Shown: piece by piece, positions 29,271-39,020 of the stretch
How positions within the stretch are numbered: the stretch's first letter is position 1
Layout of the letters: every line of letters starts with the position of its first letter
Assembly (NCBI GenBank): GCA_017642855.1
Contig: JAEPOO010000002.1
Location: forward strand, 333,545 to 397,544
Direction: 5' to 3'
DNA length: 64,000 bases
Origin: Pseudomonadales bacterium
Lineage (GTDB): Bacteria > Pseudomonadota > Gammaproteobacteria > Pseudomonadales > Azotimanducaceae
Made by a program: the position numbers and the translations under genes
Notes under the pieces: model-generated
Database searches by the model: none
Seen by the model: only the letters and a program-made list of their open reading frames with translations
What the model was told of the DNA's origin: nothing

Positions 29271-32200
29271 ATGAGCGCAACACAGGATTACGTAGCACTC
29301 GAGTGGATTCGGGGTGAACTCTCGAACACGCTGCACAATGCGCAGTTAGCGCTGGAAGCTGTTGCCGAAACGCCGGATGACGCAGCGAGTATGCGTTCCT
29401 GTCTGACAGCCATTCATCAGGTCCACGGCACATTAAAGATGGTGCAGTTGGAAGGCCCTACCCAGGTTGCGGCAGAGATGGAGCAGGTTGCTCAATCGCT
29501 GATGAACAGCTCTGTGCCGGAAGTGACTGCCGCTCAGGAAACACTGATGCAGGCAATTTTGCAGCTGCCTGCTTATCTGGATCGATTGCACCGCGAACAG
29601 AAAGATGCCGAAGGCAACTACCTGCCGATGGTAAACAACCTCAGGGCAGCGCGCGGTGAAGAACGAATCCCTGGAGCAGAACCTGCGGAAGGCGGTGGCG
29701 GCGGCGGACCCGATATGAGTCCGCTCACCATGGCACCTGGTGACGACGTCATTAATGCCTTCTTTCAGGCAGATGGCGAAGGCAACCTGCCGAAGATTCG
29801 GGCTAGGTATCAACAGTCACTCGGGGCCATTTTTAAGAAAACTGATGTTCGTGAAAATCTGACAACCATTGGTAAGTTGTTCACGATGTTGATTCGCCTG
29901 TGCGGTAACTCACCGACAGGCAACTTGGCAGAGCTTGGTCTTGCCGTCATTGAAGGTATCGCTAACGGCGGTATCAAGTTAGATAACAACGCTGCAACGC
30001 TCCTCAAGAAAACGGGCGAACATCTGAAGTCCCTGGCTGAGAAGGGACAGAACGGATTGGCTGACCCTGTGCGCGAGGATCTAGCGCTTGGCATGGTTGA
30101 TTTGATCCAGGGAGCGCAAAAGGAAACCAAGCGCATCTCGGCATTGAAAGAACTCTATGCCAGTGTCGCACCGGAGCTGGAAGAAATTGCCATTGGCCCG
30201 GACGAAGAAACCATGTCCGCGGTGGCGTCCATTCTGATTGAAGAGTTGAATGGCGTAACGGACAAGCTCGATCTTTATGTGCGGGCTCAGAACAGAAACG
30301 TGGATGATCTTGTGGCATTGCTGCCCAATCTCGAGCAGATCGCCAGCACGATGGTGGTTCTTGGCAACAATGATCAGCAAGGCACGGTTGCCAAACAGAT
30401 TGACGTCATCCGCGAAATCGAGCAAAGCGGTGAGCCTGAAGAGGACGTATTGCTCCCGATGGCTGAGGCCCTCCTTGAAGTTGGAGCTTCATTAGGTTCG
30501 CTGGTGATGGATTCTGGTGAAGCTGGCGACGGTGATGCCTTTGCCAACCTGGATGAAGCGCAGGCGGCTGTTGTTCGAGAAACAAGAACAGCTTTGTCTG
30601 CCGCGAAAGACGCGGTGATCGACTTTATTGCCTCTGATTTCGATCAGGGAAAGTTGACGGATCTGCCGGATTCTCTGAGAGCCCTTCGCGGCGGCCTGAT
30701 CATTGTTAATCAGAGTCGAGCGGGTGATGTGCTCGAATCGGCGGCGAACTACGTTTCAATATCTCTGCTCGCTGGCAGTGCGAACCCGCCACTCGAGCAG
30801 ATGGATGATCTGGCGGATGCGATTACCTCCGTTGACTATTTCCTCGAACGTTTGTTGGAAAACGCTGGCGATCCTTACCTGCAGATGTTGGAAGTGGCAG
30901 AAACGGCGGTAGAGAAGCTGGGGTATCCGGCAGGCGAAGAACCAGCTGTGCCGTCTCAAGCGGTCAGTGAAGAGCCGGCTGTTGTCGAAACACCTGCTGT
31001 TGAGGAGATTGAGGCAGCGGCAGAACCGCTTGAAGTCGACACCCCCTCTGGTAAAGAAGACGACCTGATTGATGATGAGATTCTCGAGATCTTTGTTGAT
31101 GAAGTCGATGAAGTTCTGGAAACCATTCATGAGTTCCTGCCTCAATGGGAGCAGGAGCCGACCAATCAAGAAGCGCTCACTGAAGTGCGACGTGCTTTCC
31201 ACACGCTTAAGGGCAGTGGTCGAATGGTTGGTGCCACAGTGGTTGGCGAACTCGCCTGGTCGATCGAAAACCTGCTTAACCGGGTTATCGACGATACCGT
31301 TAGAGCCGACGCGGCAGTGATGGACATTGTTGCAAAGGTGGTTGCCAGTGTTCCTGAAGGCGTCGATGCTTTCAAGGCGGGCCAGCAGGACCGTTTCAAA
31401 CCTGATGCGATGGCAGCGGTAGCTGACGCCCTGGCTCAAGGCAGAACGCCTCCTACAATCACGGATCCACCCGCGGCTGCAGCTGAGTCAGAGCCCGCAG
31501 CTGAAACTGCAGTCGAGCCTGACATCGAAGCATCTGCTCTTGAAGACATCGAAGCGCTCGAAGGAAGCGAAGACGCGCCCGAACTCGAAGACATCGAGTT
31601 TGATGCTGTAGAAGAAGTTGAGGTCGACGCGGAATCCGACGTCGAGCTTGAAGAGATTGCGCTGGAAGCCCCTGAAGCAGACGTCGAGGAAGCTTTCGAC
31701 ATCGAGGAAATAGCGTTTTCAGAGGAGCCTGCGGAAGAATCGATCGAAGAAATGGTCGAAATCGAAGAAGTCGAAGCCATTGTCGAAGATGAAGAGGTTG
31801 AGGAACCAGAACTCAAGACGGTTGAGCGTGAAGCATCCGAAGAAGACATCGACTTTGGTCTCGTTGAAGAAATAGTCGAAGAAGACAGCTTTGAACTTGA
31901 TGACGTCGTCCTTGAAGTTGAAGCCCCCGCGGCCGAAGTCGAAGAGCCATCGGCTGGCGAAGAGTCAGTAGAAGAAGTCACGGACTCCTCAGCGGACGCG
32001 CTACTTGAAGATGACGACCTGGATCTTGAACAAATCTTCGCGATAGAGGCTGACGAAAAGCTCTGCGTTATCGAGGAATTTGTCAGAAGTCCTGAAGTTT
32101 CAGGTGACCTGGTGGCAGCCTTTCATACCCTCAAAGGTTCATCTGCCATGGCGGAGATTGATTCCATTCATGCGATTGCTGGACCGATGGAGCATCTTGC

Positions 32201-35200
32201 CAATGACTACCTGATTCAAAACAAAACGGCAGACGACCGGCTGATTGAATCCTCGCGTATGGCGGCAGGACTGATTCGTAAGGTCCTGACTGATATCGAT
32301 GGCTTGCGTGACTCAGTGCAGGGCACGGATGCACTGCTGGCGCTGATATCCGCTGGCGCCGAATCTGAAGCTGCACCTGAACCCGAAGCGACATTCGATT
32401 TCGAAAATATCAAGTTGCTGAGTGAAGCGAACATTGCAGCCGATGGCTGGCAGGACGTTGACGCGCTTGTTGCTGAAATGAAACAAGCCCTTGAGCAGGC
32501 AGAGAGCCTGGGACAACCGGACCTTGCTGCACTTCTGACGGCCATGCTGCGAATTTATTCAGAAGCCACCGAGAAACCGGACGATCTGACGCTCGCGTTG
32601 ATGATGCGAGCTCATGATCACCTGGTGTTTATGTTTGACGCGATCGCTTCTTCCCAGCAGGTAAGACCTGCGGATCGAGTGATCAACGACCTGAATGCCG
32701 TTGATCTCGCGCCTGCGGCTGCGGAAGACCCGGTAGTCACTGAAGAATCTGCAGCCTCGGTCACTCAGCTTCCCGAAGACAGCATCGATGAGGACATCTT
32801 GCCGATTTTCCTCGAGGAAACTGAAGAGCTCCTGGAAGAGCTCGATGAAAGCATTGTTGGTTGGTCGGAATCCGGGCACCCGGCAGAGCACCTGGATAAC
32901 CTGCTCAGACAGTTACACACCCTGAAGGGTGGCGCCCGAATGGCTGGTATCGCGAGCCTTGGTGAGTACACGCACAACTTTGAAACTTTCCTGATTGGCG
33001 TGCAGTCCAGTCCGGTGGACTTTGATGATGAATTTTTTGCTCTGCTGAACTCTCAACAGGACGAAATTATCCGGCGTGTTGAGATCTACCAGAAAGTAGC
33101 GGCTGGTGGAGCCACCGTTGAAGAACTTGAGTCACTGAAGACAGCGCCTGTTCCGGGTGCGCCCGCTGCGGCGCAAGCTGAACCAGAGCCTGAAGCTGCA
33201 TCGGCGGCGGAAACTGAATCTTCGGCTGAGCCAGAGGAGCAACCTTCCTCGGTACCTGCTTCTGCGGTGGTTACCGAAAATGTGGTTGACCTTCCCGAGG
33301 ATGACGTTGACGCAGACATCCTTCCGATTTTCCTGGAAGAGTCAGATGATCTAGTTGAAGAACTGGAATCCAGTATTCAATCCTGGAGTGAGTCTCCGGG
33401 CGATATGGATACGCTTGATGTGCTGCTTAGGAATCTGCATACCCTCAAAGGCGGGGCGCGCATGGCGGGTCTCAATAGCCTGGGTGAGTATGCGCACAAC
33501 TTCGAGACTTTCCTGATCGGCATTCAGCAGAATCCGGTTGAACTTGATGACGACTTCTTTACGCTCCTCGCAAAGCGTCAGGATGAAGTCATTCGCAGAG
33601 TCGAAATTTATAAAGCGCTTTCCGTTGGCGCGGTATCTGAAGATGACCTCGCTTCACTTAAGCAGGCCATTGAGCCAACGCTGGAAGCCGAACCCGAAGA
33701 CATAACAGAAACGTCGGCTGCTGCTCCCGCGAGCGGACCGACACCGGAAGTTGCAGAAAAAGCAGCACCCCCGCAGGAGAAAGCGGCCAGTGCCAATCAG
33801 GAAATGGTTCGCGTCGCAGCGGACCTGCTGGAGGAACTGATTGGTCTTGCCGGGGAGTCGAGCATTACTCGGGGACGTGTCGAACAACAGATCACGGATT
33901 TCGGTGAATCCCTTCAGGAAATGGAAGAGACGATTAACCGTATTCGAGATCAGGTAAGACGCCTCGAGATAGAGGCGGAATCGAGGGAAACCTTGATCAG
34001 AAGCAGCCAGAGCGAGTCATCGTTTGATGAACTTGAGATGGACCGCTACACCATGTTGCAGACCATTTCCCGGGCGCTCAACGAGGCGACATCAGACATG
34101 ATGGACCTCAAGGACACGCTCGGTAATCGTAGTCGCGATGCAGAAACATTGTTGCATCAACAAGCGCGCATCAGTTCTGAGTTGCAGGAAGGTCTAACGC
34201 GCACAAGCATGGTGCCGTTTGCCAGATTGATTCCGCGCCTTAGACGTATTGTTAGGCAAGTGAGCGGTGAAGTCGGCAAGTCAGTCCGTTTTGATGCCTA
34301 TAACGTTGAAGGTGAACTTGACCGTAACGTGCTGGAGCGAATCGTTGCTCCGCTAGAACACATGCTGCGTAACGCGGTTGACCACGGTATAGAAGACAGA
34401 GAAATACGTGCGGAGGCCGGCAAACCGGAGCAGGGCAGGATCAGTCTGCGTTTGTCTCGGGAAGGTGGCTACGTCGTATTGACCATCAGTGATGATGGCG
34501 GCGGTATTAACGTTGATGCCGTTCGAGGTAAAGCGATTGAACGCGGCATCATTACTGAAGACCAGGAGGTTTCTGACCACGAAGTGATGCAGTTCATCAT
34601 GCACGCCGGTTTCTCAACGGCTCAGAAACTCACGCAGATTTCAGGTCGTGGTGTGGGTATGGATGTTGTCGGCAGTGAGATCAAAGCCCTGGGCGGCGAC
34701 ATCACCATCGATTCGGCGTTTGGTAAAGGCACAGAGTTCCAGATCCGCATCCCGTTCACTGTCTCCATTAACAGAGCCTTGATGGTCGTGGTGAGAGAGG
34801 AAACCTATGCGGTTCCACTGAATACGATTGAAGGCATTGTGAGGGTCAGCCCCTATGAGCTCGAGGCTTACTATCAGCCCGATGCACCGATGTTTGAGTA
34901 TGCCGGGCAGCCCTATCGTCTGGCTTATATGGGTAAGATGCTGGACAAATCTGAAGACCCGAACCTGTCGGGTCAGGTAGCGCCGTTGCCCGTGATTCTG
35001 GCGCGAAGTGGCGACAATGCAGTAGCGCTCCAGGTCGACCGGGTGATCGGCTCGCGTGAAGTGGTCGTGAAAACGCTTGGGTCACAGTTCAGCGATGTTG
35101 GTGGTATCTCCGGTGCAACCGTGCTGGGAGATGGTAGTGTGGTGATCATTCTGGATTGTATGGCATTGGTGCGTTCCTTTGAGGCGAGTGCCAGCGATCT

Positions 35201-35636
35201 GCCGGAAACAGAAGTTGTTGAAGAAGCGACGCCGGACCAGATAAGCGGGGTACGCACGGTAATGATCGTCGATGACTCAGTGACGGTACGTAAGGTGACT
35301 TCTCGTCTCATGGAGCGTCAGGGCTTTGAAGTCGCCACGGCAAAAGACGGTGTGGATGCGATGAATCAGCTGCAGGATATCCGTCCGGATGTTGTCCTGC
35401 TCGATATCGAGATGCCTCGAATGGATGGTTTCGAAGTGCTGCGTAGCGTTCGTCGCGATGACAATCTCAAAGACCTGCCGATTATCATGATCACGTCTAG
35501 AACCGGCGAAAAACATAAGCAGCAGGCAATGGAACTCGGAGTGAATCAGTATCTTGGCAAACCGTTTCAGGAAGCTAACCTGCTTGCCACCATCGACGAA
35601 GTTATCGAAAGCGCTAAGTCAAAGCCCGAAGGTTAA
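29271..35636 (+). CDS. chpA: ChpA/PilL-type hybrid histidine kinase with multiple Hpt domains
   Basis: At 2121 residues this is the core kinase of the Chp system. Order: an FimL-like N-terminal region with a degenerate phosphotransfer motif (His49, but His52 where the lysine usually stands); Hpt domains with HTLKG at His644, His952, His1216 and His1390; a very acidic low-complexity stretch at about 740-920; a CheA dimerisation helix pair near 1510-1640; the ATPase domain with NAVDHGIED (Asn1701), SDDGGGIN and ISGRGVGMDVV; a CheW-like domain; and a receiver with DDSVTVRKV and phospho-acceptor Asp2045. The third and fourth Hpt domains are close copies, both with SLGEYxHNFETFLIG. It should phosphorylate PilG and PilH. 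Confidence 0.96.
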   Translation: MSATQDYVALEWIRGELSNTLHNAQLALEAVAETPDDAASMRSCLTAIHQVHGTLKMVQLEGPTQVAAEMEQVAQSLMNSSVPEVTAAQETLMQAILQLPAYLDRLHREQKDAEGNYLPMVNNLRAARGEERIPGAEPAEGGGGGGPDMSPLTMAPGDDVINAFFQADGEGNLPKIRARYQQSLGAIFKKTDVRENLTTIGKLFTMLIRLCGNSPTGNLAELGLAVIEGIANGGIKLDNNAATLLKKTGEHLKSLAEKGQNGLADPVREDLALGMVDLIQGAQKETKRISALKELYASVAPELEEIAIGPDEETMSAVASILIEELNGVTDKLDLYVRAQNRNVDDLVALLPNLEQIASTMVVLGNNDQQGTVAKQIDVIREIEQSGEPEEDVLLPMAEALLEVGASLGSLVMDSGEAGDGDAFANLDEAQAAVVRETRTALSAAKDAVIDFIASDFDQGKLTDLPDSLRALRGGLIIVNQSRAGDVLESAANYVSISLLAGSANPPLEQMDDLADAITSVDYFLERLLENAGDPYLQMLEVAETAVEKLGYPAGEEPAVPSQAVSEEPAVVETPAVEEIEAAAEPLEVDTPSGKEDDLIDDEILEIFVDEVDEVLETIHEFLPQWEQEPTNQEALTEVRRAFHTLKGSGRMVGATVVGELAWSIENLLNRVIDDTVRADAAVMDIVAKVVASVPEGVDAFKAGQQDRFKPDAMAAVADALAQGRTPPTITDPPAAAAESEPAAETAVEPDIEASALEDIEALEGSEDAPELEDIEFDAVEEVEVDAESDVELEEIALEAPEADVEEAFDIEEIAFSEEPAEESIEEMVEIEEVEAIVEDEEVEEPELKTVEREASEEDIDFGLVEEIVEEDSFELDDVVLEVEAPAAEVEEPSAGEESVEEVTDSSADALLEDDDLDLEQIFAIEADEKLCVIEEFVRSPEVSGDLVAAFHTLKGSSAMAEIDSIHAIAGPMEHLANDYLIQNKTADDRLIESSRMAAGLIRKVLTDIDGLRDSVQGTDALLALISAGAESEAAPEPEATFDFENIKLLSEANIAADGWQDVDALVAEMKQALEQAESLGQPDLAALLTAMLRIYSEATEKPDDLTLALMMRAHDHLVFMFDAIASSQQVRPADRVINDLNAVDLAPAAAEDPVVTEESAASVTQLPEDSIDEDILPIFLEETEELLEELDESIVGWSESGHPAEHLDNLLRQLHTLKGGARMAGIASLGEYTHNFETFLIGVQSSPVDFDDEFFALLNSQQDEIIRRVEIYQKVAAGGATVEELESLKTAPVPGAPAAAQAEPEPEAASAAETESSAEPEEQPSSVPASAVVTENVVDLPEDDVDADILPIFLEESDDLVEELESSIQSWSESPGDMDTLDVLLRNLHTLKGGARMAGLNSLGEYAHNFETFLIGIQQNPVELDDDFFTLLAKRQDEVIRRVEIYKALSVGAVSEDDLASLKQAIEPTLEAEPEDITETSAAAPASGPTPEVAEKAAPPQEKAASANQEMVRVAADLLEELIGLAGESSITRGRVEQQITDFGESLQEMEETINRIRDQVRRLEIEAESRETLIRSSQSESSFDELEMDRYTMLQTISRALNEATSDMMDLKDTLGNRSRDAETLLHQQARISSELQEGLTRTSMVPFARLIPRLRRIVRQVSGEVGKSVRFDAYNVEGELDRNVLERIVAPLEHMLRNAVDHGIEDREIRAEAGKPEQGRISLRLSREGGYVVLTISDDGGGINVDAVRGKAIERGIITEDQEVSDHEVMQFIMHAGFSTAQKLTQISGRGVGMDVVGSEIKALGGDITIDSAFGKGTEFQIRIPFTVSINRALMVVVREETYAVPLNTIEGIVRVSPYELEAYYQPDAPMFEYAGQPYRLAYMGKMLDKSEDPNLSGQVAPLPVILARSGDNAVALQVDRVIGSREVVVKTLGSQFSDVGGISGATVLGDGSVVIILDCMALVRSFEASASDLPETEVVEEATPDQISGVRTVMIVDDSVTVRKVTSRLMERQGFEVATAKDGVDAMNQLQDIRPDVVLLDIEMPRMDGFEVLRSVRRDDNLKDLPIIMITSRTGEKHKQQAMELGVNQYLGKPFQEANLLATIDEVIESAKSKPEG

Positions 35637-35638
35637 CT

Positions 35639-36103
35639 GTGGTAGAACCCGAACAGCTTCAGGTCCATGTGCTGACGATGCAGAAGCAGGGCGTGATAAT
35701 CCCTGCGGATTCTATTGCCGAAATTATTCCATATGAGCCGCTCCAGCGGATTGAAGACACCCCAGACTGGTTTCTTGGGCTCTTGGGATGGAGAGGTGTT
35801 CAGGTTCCGGTCGTATCTTTTGAAATGCTGACGGCGGAACGGGCGTCTTTTTCTCTGGTCAGCGTAGCGTCAGCGAGCCTCGTGATTATGCGAGGCGTTG
35901 CTGATCAAAACGCGCTGCCTTTTTATGCACTGGTATCTCAGACGCAACCACAGCATCAGGAAATTACACCAGAGATGCTGTTTGAAACCGGTGAGGCTGT
36001 TGAGAAAACCGAAGTCTCGAAGGTAAGGTTGCACAATGATGTGTTATCAGTGCCTAACCTCGACTACATTGAAGCAGCACTGCTCAACGCTCTGATTCAA
36101 TAA
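35639..36103 (+). CDS. chpC: ChpC-like CheW-domain protein
   Basis: The 154-residue protein has a CheW-like fold: VHVLTMQKQGVIIPADSIAEIIPY, WFLGLLGWRGVQVPVVSFEML and a C-terminal NLDYIEAALL. It starts with GTG two bases after the chpA stop and closes the operon. In Pseudomonas chpC follows chpB; here it follows chpA directly. It may be a second adaptor for other receptors. Its stop lies three bases from the end of the converging rsmE. Confidence 0.9.
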   Translation: MVEPEQLQVHVLTMQKQGVIIPADSIAEIIPYEPLQRIEDTPDWFLGLLGWRGVQVPVVSFEMLTAERASFSLVSVASASLVIMRGVADQNALPFYALVSQTQPQHQEITPEMLFETGEAVEKTEVSKVRLHNDVLSVPNLDYIEAALLNALIQ

Positions 36104-36105
36104 TG

Positions 36106-36822
36106 CTAAAAGTCGCCCCAGGCACGGTGCAGAACTGATATCGCGGCTGCGGGCGCCGTTTCTGCTCGAAGTATTCGCTCGCCAAACGTCACCGCTTCAA
36201 AACCGTGCCTGCTCGCCAGTTCGATCTCTTGTTTGGAGAAACCGCCCTCTGCACCGACGAGCAGTGCGACGGTTGCTGCAGACTGGCCCGATGACAGCGG
36301 ACGTTCATCGGGTAGCGCAATGATTTTTTGATCGGCATCTGAGCGCTCAATCCAGTCTGCCGTTGCGATCGGCTCGTGAAGCAGGGGCAAACGATTGAGT
36401 CCGCACTGCTCGCAGGAGGAAACGATGACCGCCTGCCAGTGTTCCCGGCGACTGTTGATCATCTTCGCAGAAACCGCGCAGTGGTCGCTGGTGATCGGTG
36501 TAATTTCAGAGACGCCCAGTTCAACCACACGTCCGAGCACAGCATCCATGGGGTCTTTTTTCAGGATGCACATGCCGAGATGGATATTGAGCGGTGGTGT
36601 GCGATCGACTGATACGTAGCCTTGTACGTTCACAACGACTGCCTTTCGATCGCATTGTTCGAGGACGCCGAGATACTCCCCTCCTTGCCCGTTAAACAGC
36701 ACCACTGGATGGCCAGTCTTCTGCCGTAGCACGGTGGCGAGGTGGTGACTGGGGCCTTTCGGCAGGGTTAATGACTGACCGGTAGCCAGTTCTGCGTCGA
36801 CAAAGAGTCGAGGAGTTGCCAT
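36106..36822 (-). CDS. rsmE: 16S rRNA (uridine1498-N3)-methyltransferase
   Basis: RsmE methylates U1498 of 16S rRNA. The 238-residue protein has the PUA-like N-terminal part with HHLATVLRQKTGHPVVLFNGQGGEYLG, and the SPOUT knot with VELGVSEITPITSDHCAV, ALLVGAEGGFSKQEIELA and FGERILRAETAPAAAI, all family marks. It lies nine bases after metF in the leftward metK-metF-rsmE run. Confidence 0.96.
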   Translation of the reverse strand: MATPRLFVDAELATGQSLTLPKGPSHHLATVLRQKTGHPVVLFNGQGGEYLGVLEQCDRKAVVVNVQGYVSVDRTPPLNIHLGMCILKKDPMDAVLGRVVELGVSEITPITSDHCAVSAKMINSRREHWQAVIVSSCEQCGLNRLPLLHEPIATADWIERSDADQKIIALPDERPLSSGQSAATVALLVGAEGGFSKQEIELASRHGFEAVTFGERILRAETAPAAAISVLHRAWGDF

Positions 36823-36831
36823 AGACAGCGG

Positions 36832-37665
36832 TTAAAGCCCTAGATTGTTCCAGATCTTGAGGGTGGGTAGTGACTGGTTCAAGGTATAAAAGTGCAATCC
36901 GGGCGCACCGCCTTCCAGCAGTCTTTCGCATAGCCCAGTGACCACGTCGGCACCGAATGCTTTGAGCCTGTCCGGATCGTGTTCATAAGATTGGAGGTGT
37001 TTCTCGATCCAGCGAGGGATTTCAGCACCGCAGAGGTCGGAAAATCTCACAATGCCTTTGTAATTCGTGATTGGCATGATGCCCGGCACAATGGGAATGT
37101 CGATGCCAGCCTTTTCACACAGATCGCGAAATCTGAAGTAAGCGTCCGCGTTGTAAAAGTATTGCGTGATTGCGCTGTTTGCCCCGGCATCCACCTTCAT
37201 CTTGAAGTACTTGATCTCATGATCGATGTCTTCAGTTTCCGGATGAATCTCAGGGTAGGCTGCAACATCAATGTGAAAATGATCGCCGGTGTGTTCTCGG
37301 ATAAATGCCACGAGTTCGTTGGCGTGGGTCATGTTCATGCCGCCGCCGATACCAGATGGCCGATCGCCACGAAGTGCCACGAGTCTTCTCACACCTGCTG
37401 CCTGATATTCTTTCAGTAAAGCTTCGATCAGCTCAGGCTTGTCTCCGCCAAAGGAAAGGTGCGGTGCAACCACACTTCCGGTCGCGTGGAGATCAAGAAC
37501 GGTTTGCTTCGTGCCGTCCTTAGTTGACCCTCCGGCACCATAAGTGACGGAAAAGAAATGCGGTGACAGGGCATTAAGCTTGCCGTGCACGGTTTTGAGC
37601 TTCTCGACCGCCGCTTCGGTTTTGGGGGCCGAGAACTCGAAACTGAACAACCGATTATCAGACAT
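36832..37665 (-). CDS. metF: 5,10-methylenetetrahydrofolate reductase
   Basis: MetF makes 5-methyl-THF for methionine synthesis. The 277-residue flavoprotein has FSFEFSAPKTEAAVEKL at the N-terminus, FFSVTYGAGGST, RRLVALRGDRPSG, IDVAAYPEIHPE and AITQYFYNADAYFRF. The length is slightly short of E. coli MetF (296) but covers the barrel. It starts 11 bases after metK, so methyl-group supply and SAM synthesis are likely cotranscribed. Confidence 0.96.
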   Translation of the reverse strand: MSDNRLFSFEFSAPKTEAAVEKLKTVHGKLNALSPHFFSVTYGAGGSTKDGTKQTVLDLHATGSVVAPHLSFGGDKPELIEALLKEYQAAGVRRLVALRGDRPSGIGGGMNMTHANELVAFIREHTGDHFHIDVAAYPEIHPETEDIDHEIKYFKMKVDAGANSAITQYFYNADAYFRFRDLCEKAGIDIPIVPGIMPITNYKGIVRFSDLCGAEIPRWIEKHLQSYEHDPDRLKAFGADVVTGLCERLLEGGAPGLHFYTLNQSLPTLKIWNNLGL

Positions 37666-37675
37666 GGTTCAGGAC

Positions 37676-38833
37676 CTAGACTGCCGCTGCCAGAGCGTCC
37701 TTCTTGTCGGTTGCTTCCCAGGTGAAGTCAGCATCTTCACGGCCGAAGTGCCCGTAAGCCGCAGTTTTGCGATAGATCGGGCGCTTAAGGTCGAGCATGT
37801 CGATCAGACCTTTGGGTCGCAGGTCAAAGTGCTCAGCCACCAGTGCTTCGATCTGCTCTTCAGCGATCTTGCCGGTGCCGAAGGTATTGACGCTGATGGA
37901 TGTCGGTTCGGCGACCCCAATGGCGTATGACACCTGGATTTCGCAACGTCTGGCGAGGCCAGCAGCAACGATGTTCTTTGCCACATAGCGGCCAGCATAG
38001 GCAGCGCTGCGGTCGACCTTGGATGGGTCTTTACCAGAGAAGGCGCCGCCGCCGTGACGGGCCATGCCACCATAGGTGTCAACGATGATCTTTCGACCAG
38101 TGAGTCCGCAATCACCGACAGGCCCGCCGATTACGAAGTTGCCGGTTGGGTTAATGAAGTACTTGGTGTCAGCGCTCAACCAGTTATCGGGGATCACCGG
38201 CTTGATGATTTCTTCCATCACGGCTTCTTTAAGCGCTTCCTGCGAAACATCTGGGGAGTGCTGTGTTGAAAGGACAATGGCGTCGATGCCAGTCGGGTTG
38301 CCGTCGCTGTCGTAGCGGAAAGAGATTTGGCTCTTTGCGTCAGGCCGCAGAAAGTCCAGCTTGCCGGACTTTCGAACCTCGGCCTGTTTTTCGACCAGGC
38401 GGTGCGAGTAGGTGATCGGTGCCGGCATCAAGACGTCTGTCTCATCAGAGGCGTAGCCGAACATAAGACCCTGGTCACCTGCGCCCTGTTCTTTATCTGC
38501 GCCTTCATCAACCCCCATGGCGATGTCTGGTGACTGTTTGCCAATGGCATTCAGCACGGCACAACTGGCACCGTCAAAGCCGACATCAGAGCTGTTGTAT
38601 CCGATATCTAGGATCACTTCCCGACAGAGTTCTTCCAGATCGATCCATGCAGAAGTGGTGATTTCTCCGGCGATGACGACCATGCCGGTTTTGACCATGG
38701 TTTCACAGGCGACACGTGCTTCTGTGTCCTCGGCGATGATGGCGTCAAGAATGGCATCAGAGATCTGATCGGCCATCTTGTCTGGATGTCCTTCGCTGAC
38801 GGACTCCGAGGTAAAAGTGCGGTTGACAGTCAT
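37676..38833 (-). CDS. metK: S-adenosylmethionine synthetase
   Basis: MetK makes SAM from methionine and ATP. The 385-residue protein starts [21 protein letters not shown] and has [12 protein letters not shown], the P-loop-like region [19 protein letters not shown] and [10 protein letters not shown]. An AGGAAAG ribosome site precedes the ATG. Upstream lie a TGGGCA-17-TAGAAT promoter candidate and several inverted repeats. I looked for SAM or SAH riboswitch cores there and saw none. Confidence 0.98.
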   Translation of the reverse strand: MTVNRTFTSESVSEGHPDKMADQISDAILDAIIAEDTEARVACETMVKTGMVVIAGEITTSAWIDLEELCREVILDIGYNSSDVGFDGASCAVLNAIGKQSPDIAMGVDEGADKEQGAGDQGLMFGYASDETDVLMPAPITYSHRLVEKQAEVRKSGKLDFLRPDAKSQISFRYDSDGNPTGIDAIVLSTQHSPDVSQEALKEAVMEEIIKPVIPDNWLSADTKYFINPTGNFVIGGPVGDCGLTGRKIIVDTYGGMARHGGGAFSGKDPSKVDRSAAYAGRYVAKNIVAAGLARRCEIQVSYAIGVAEPTSISVNTFGTGKIAEEQIEALVAEHFDLRPKGLIDMLDLKRPIYRKTAAYGHFGREDADFTWEATDKKDALAAAV

Positions 38834-38870
38834 TGCTCGCTTTCCTGTGTCGCTGTTTCAAAAGCCCGCC

Positions 38871-38928
38871 ATTCTACTAGGTGGGCCGCCGCATGCCCAC
38901 CATCAGCAGGTGAGAATGACTCATTCTC
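38871..38928 (-). promoter_or_regulatory. metK promoter candidate with overlapping inverted repeats
   Basis: On the minus strand TGGGCA (38899-38894) and TAGAAT (38876-38871) are 17 bp apart. GTGGGC/GCCCAC (38881-38886 and 38895-38900) forms a 6-bp inverted repeat over the -35 and spacer. A second perfect repeat, GAGAATGA-C-TCATTCTC (38912-38928), lies just upstream. A third, TCAATG...CATTGA (38943-38966), is nearer tkt. Operator function is inferred from position and symmetry. Confidence 0.45.
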
Positions 38929-39020
38929 CCGGCAAATATCGCTCAATGACGCACCCATAGCATTGATGATTGAGGGGTCGTAAGAGAGAATACGCGCACT
39001 TTTCTCGGGCGGTTTTTTCG

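Noticed and set aside
31436..31981. Long Ser-rich minus-strand open frame inside chpA
   Set aside because: It mirrors the acidic Glu/Asp-rich stretch of ChpA, whose GAA/GAC codons read as Ser/Thr-type codons on the other strand.
38834..39020. SAM or SAH riboswitch before metK
   Set aside because: I found no conserved core of the known SAM/SAH riboswitch classes; only short inverted repeats, which fit protein sites better.
38970..39020. Extra 17 residues at the transketolase start
   Set aside because: They are basic and unlike other transketolases; the ATG at 39021 matches the family start.
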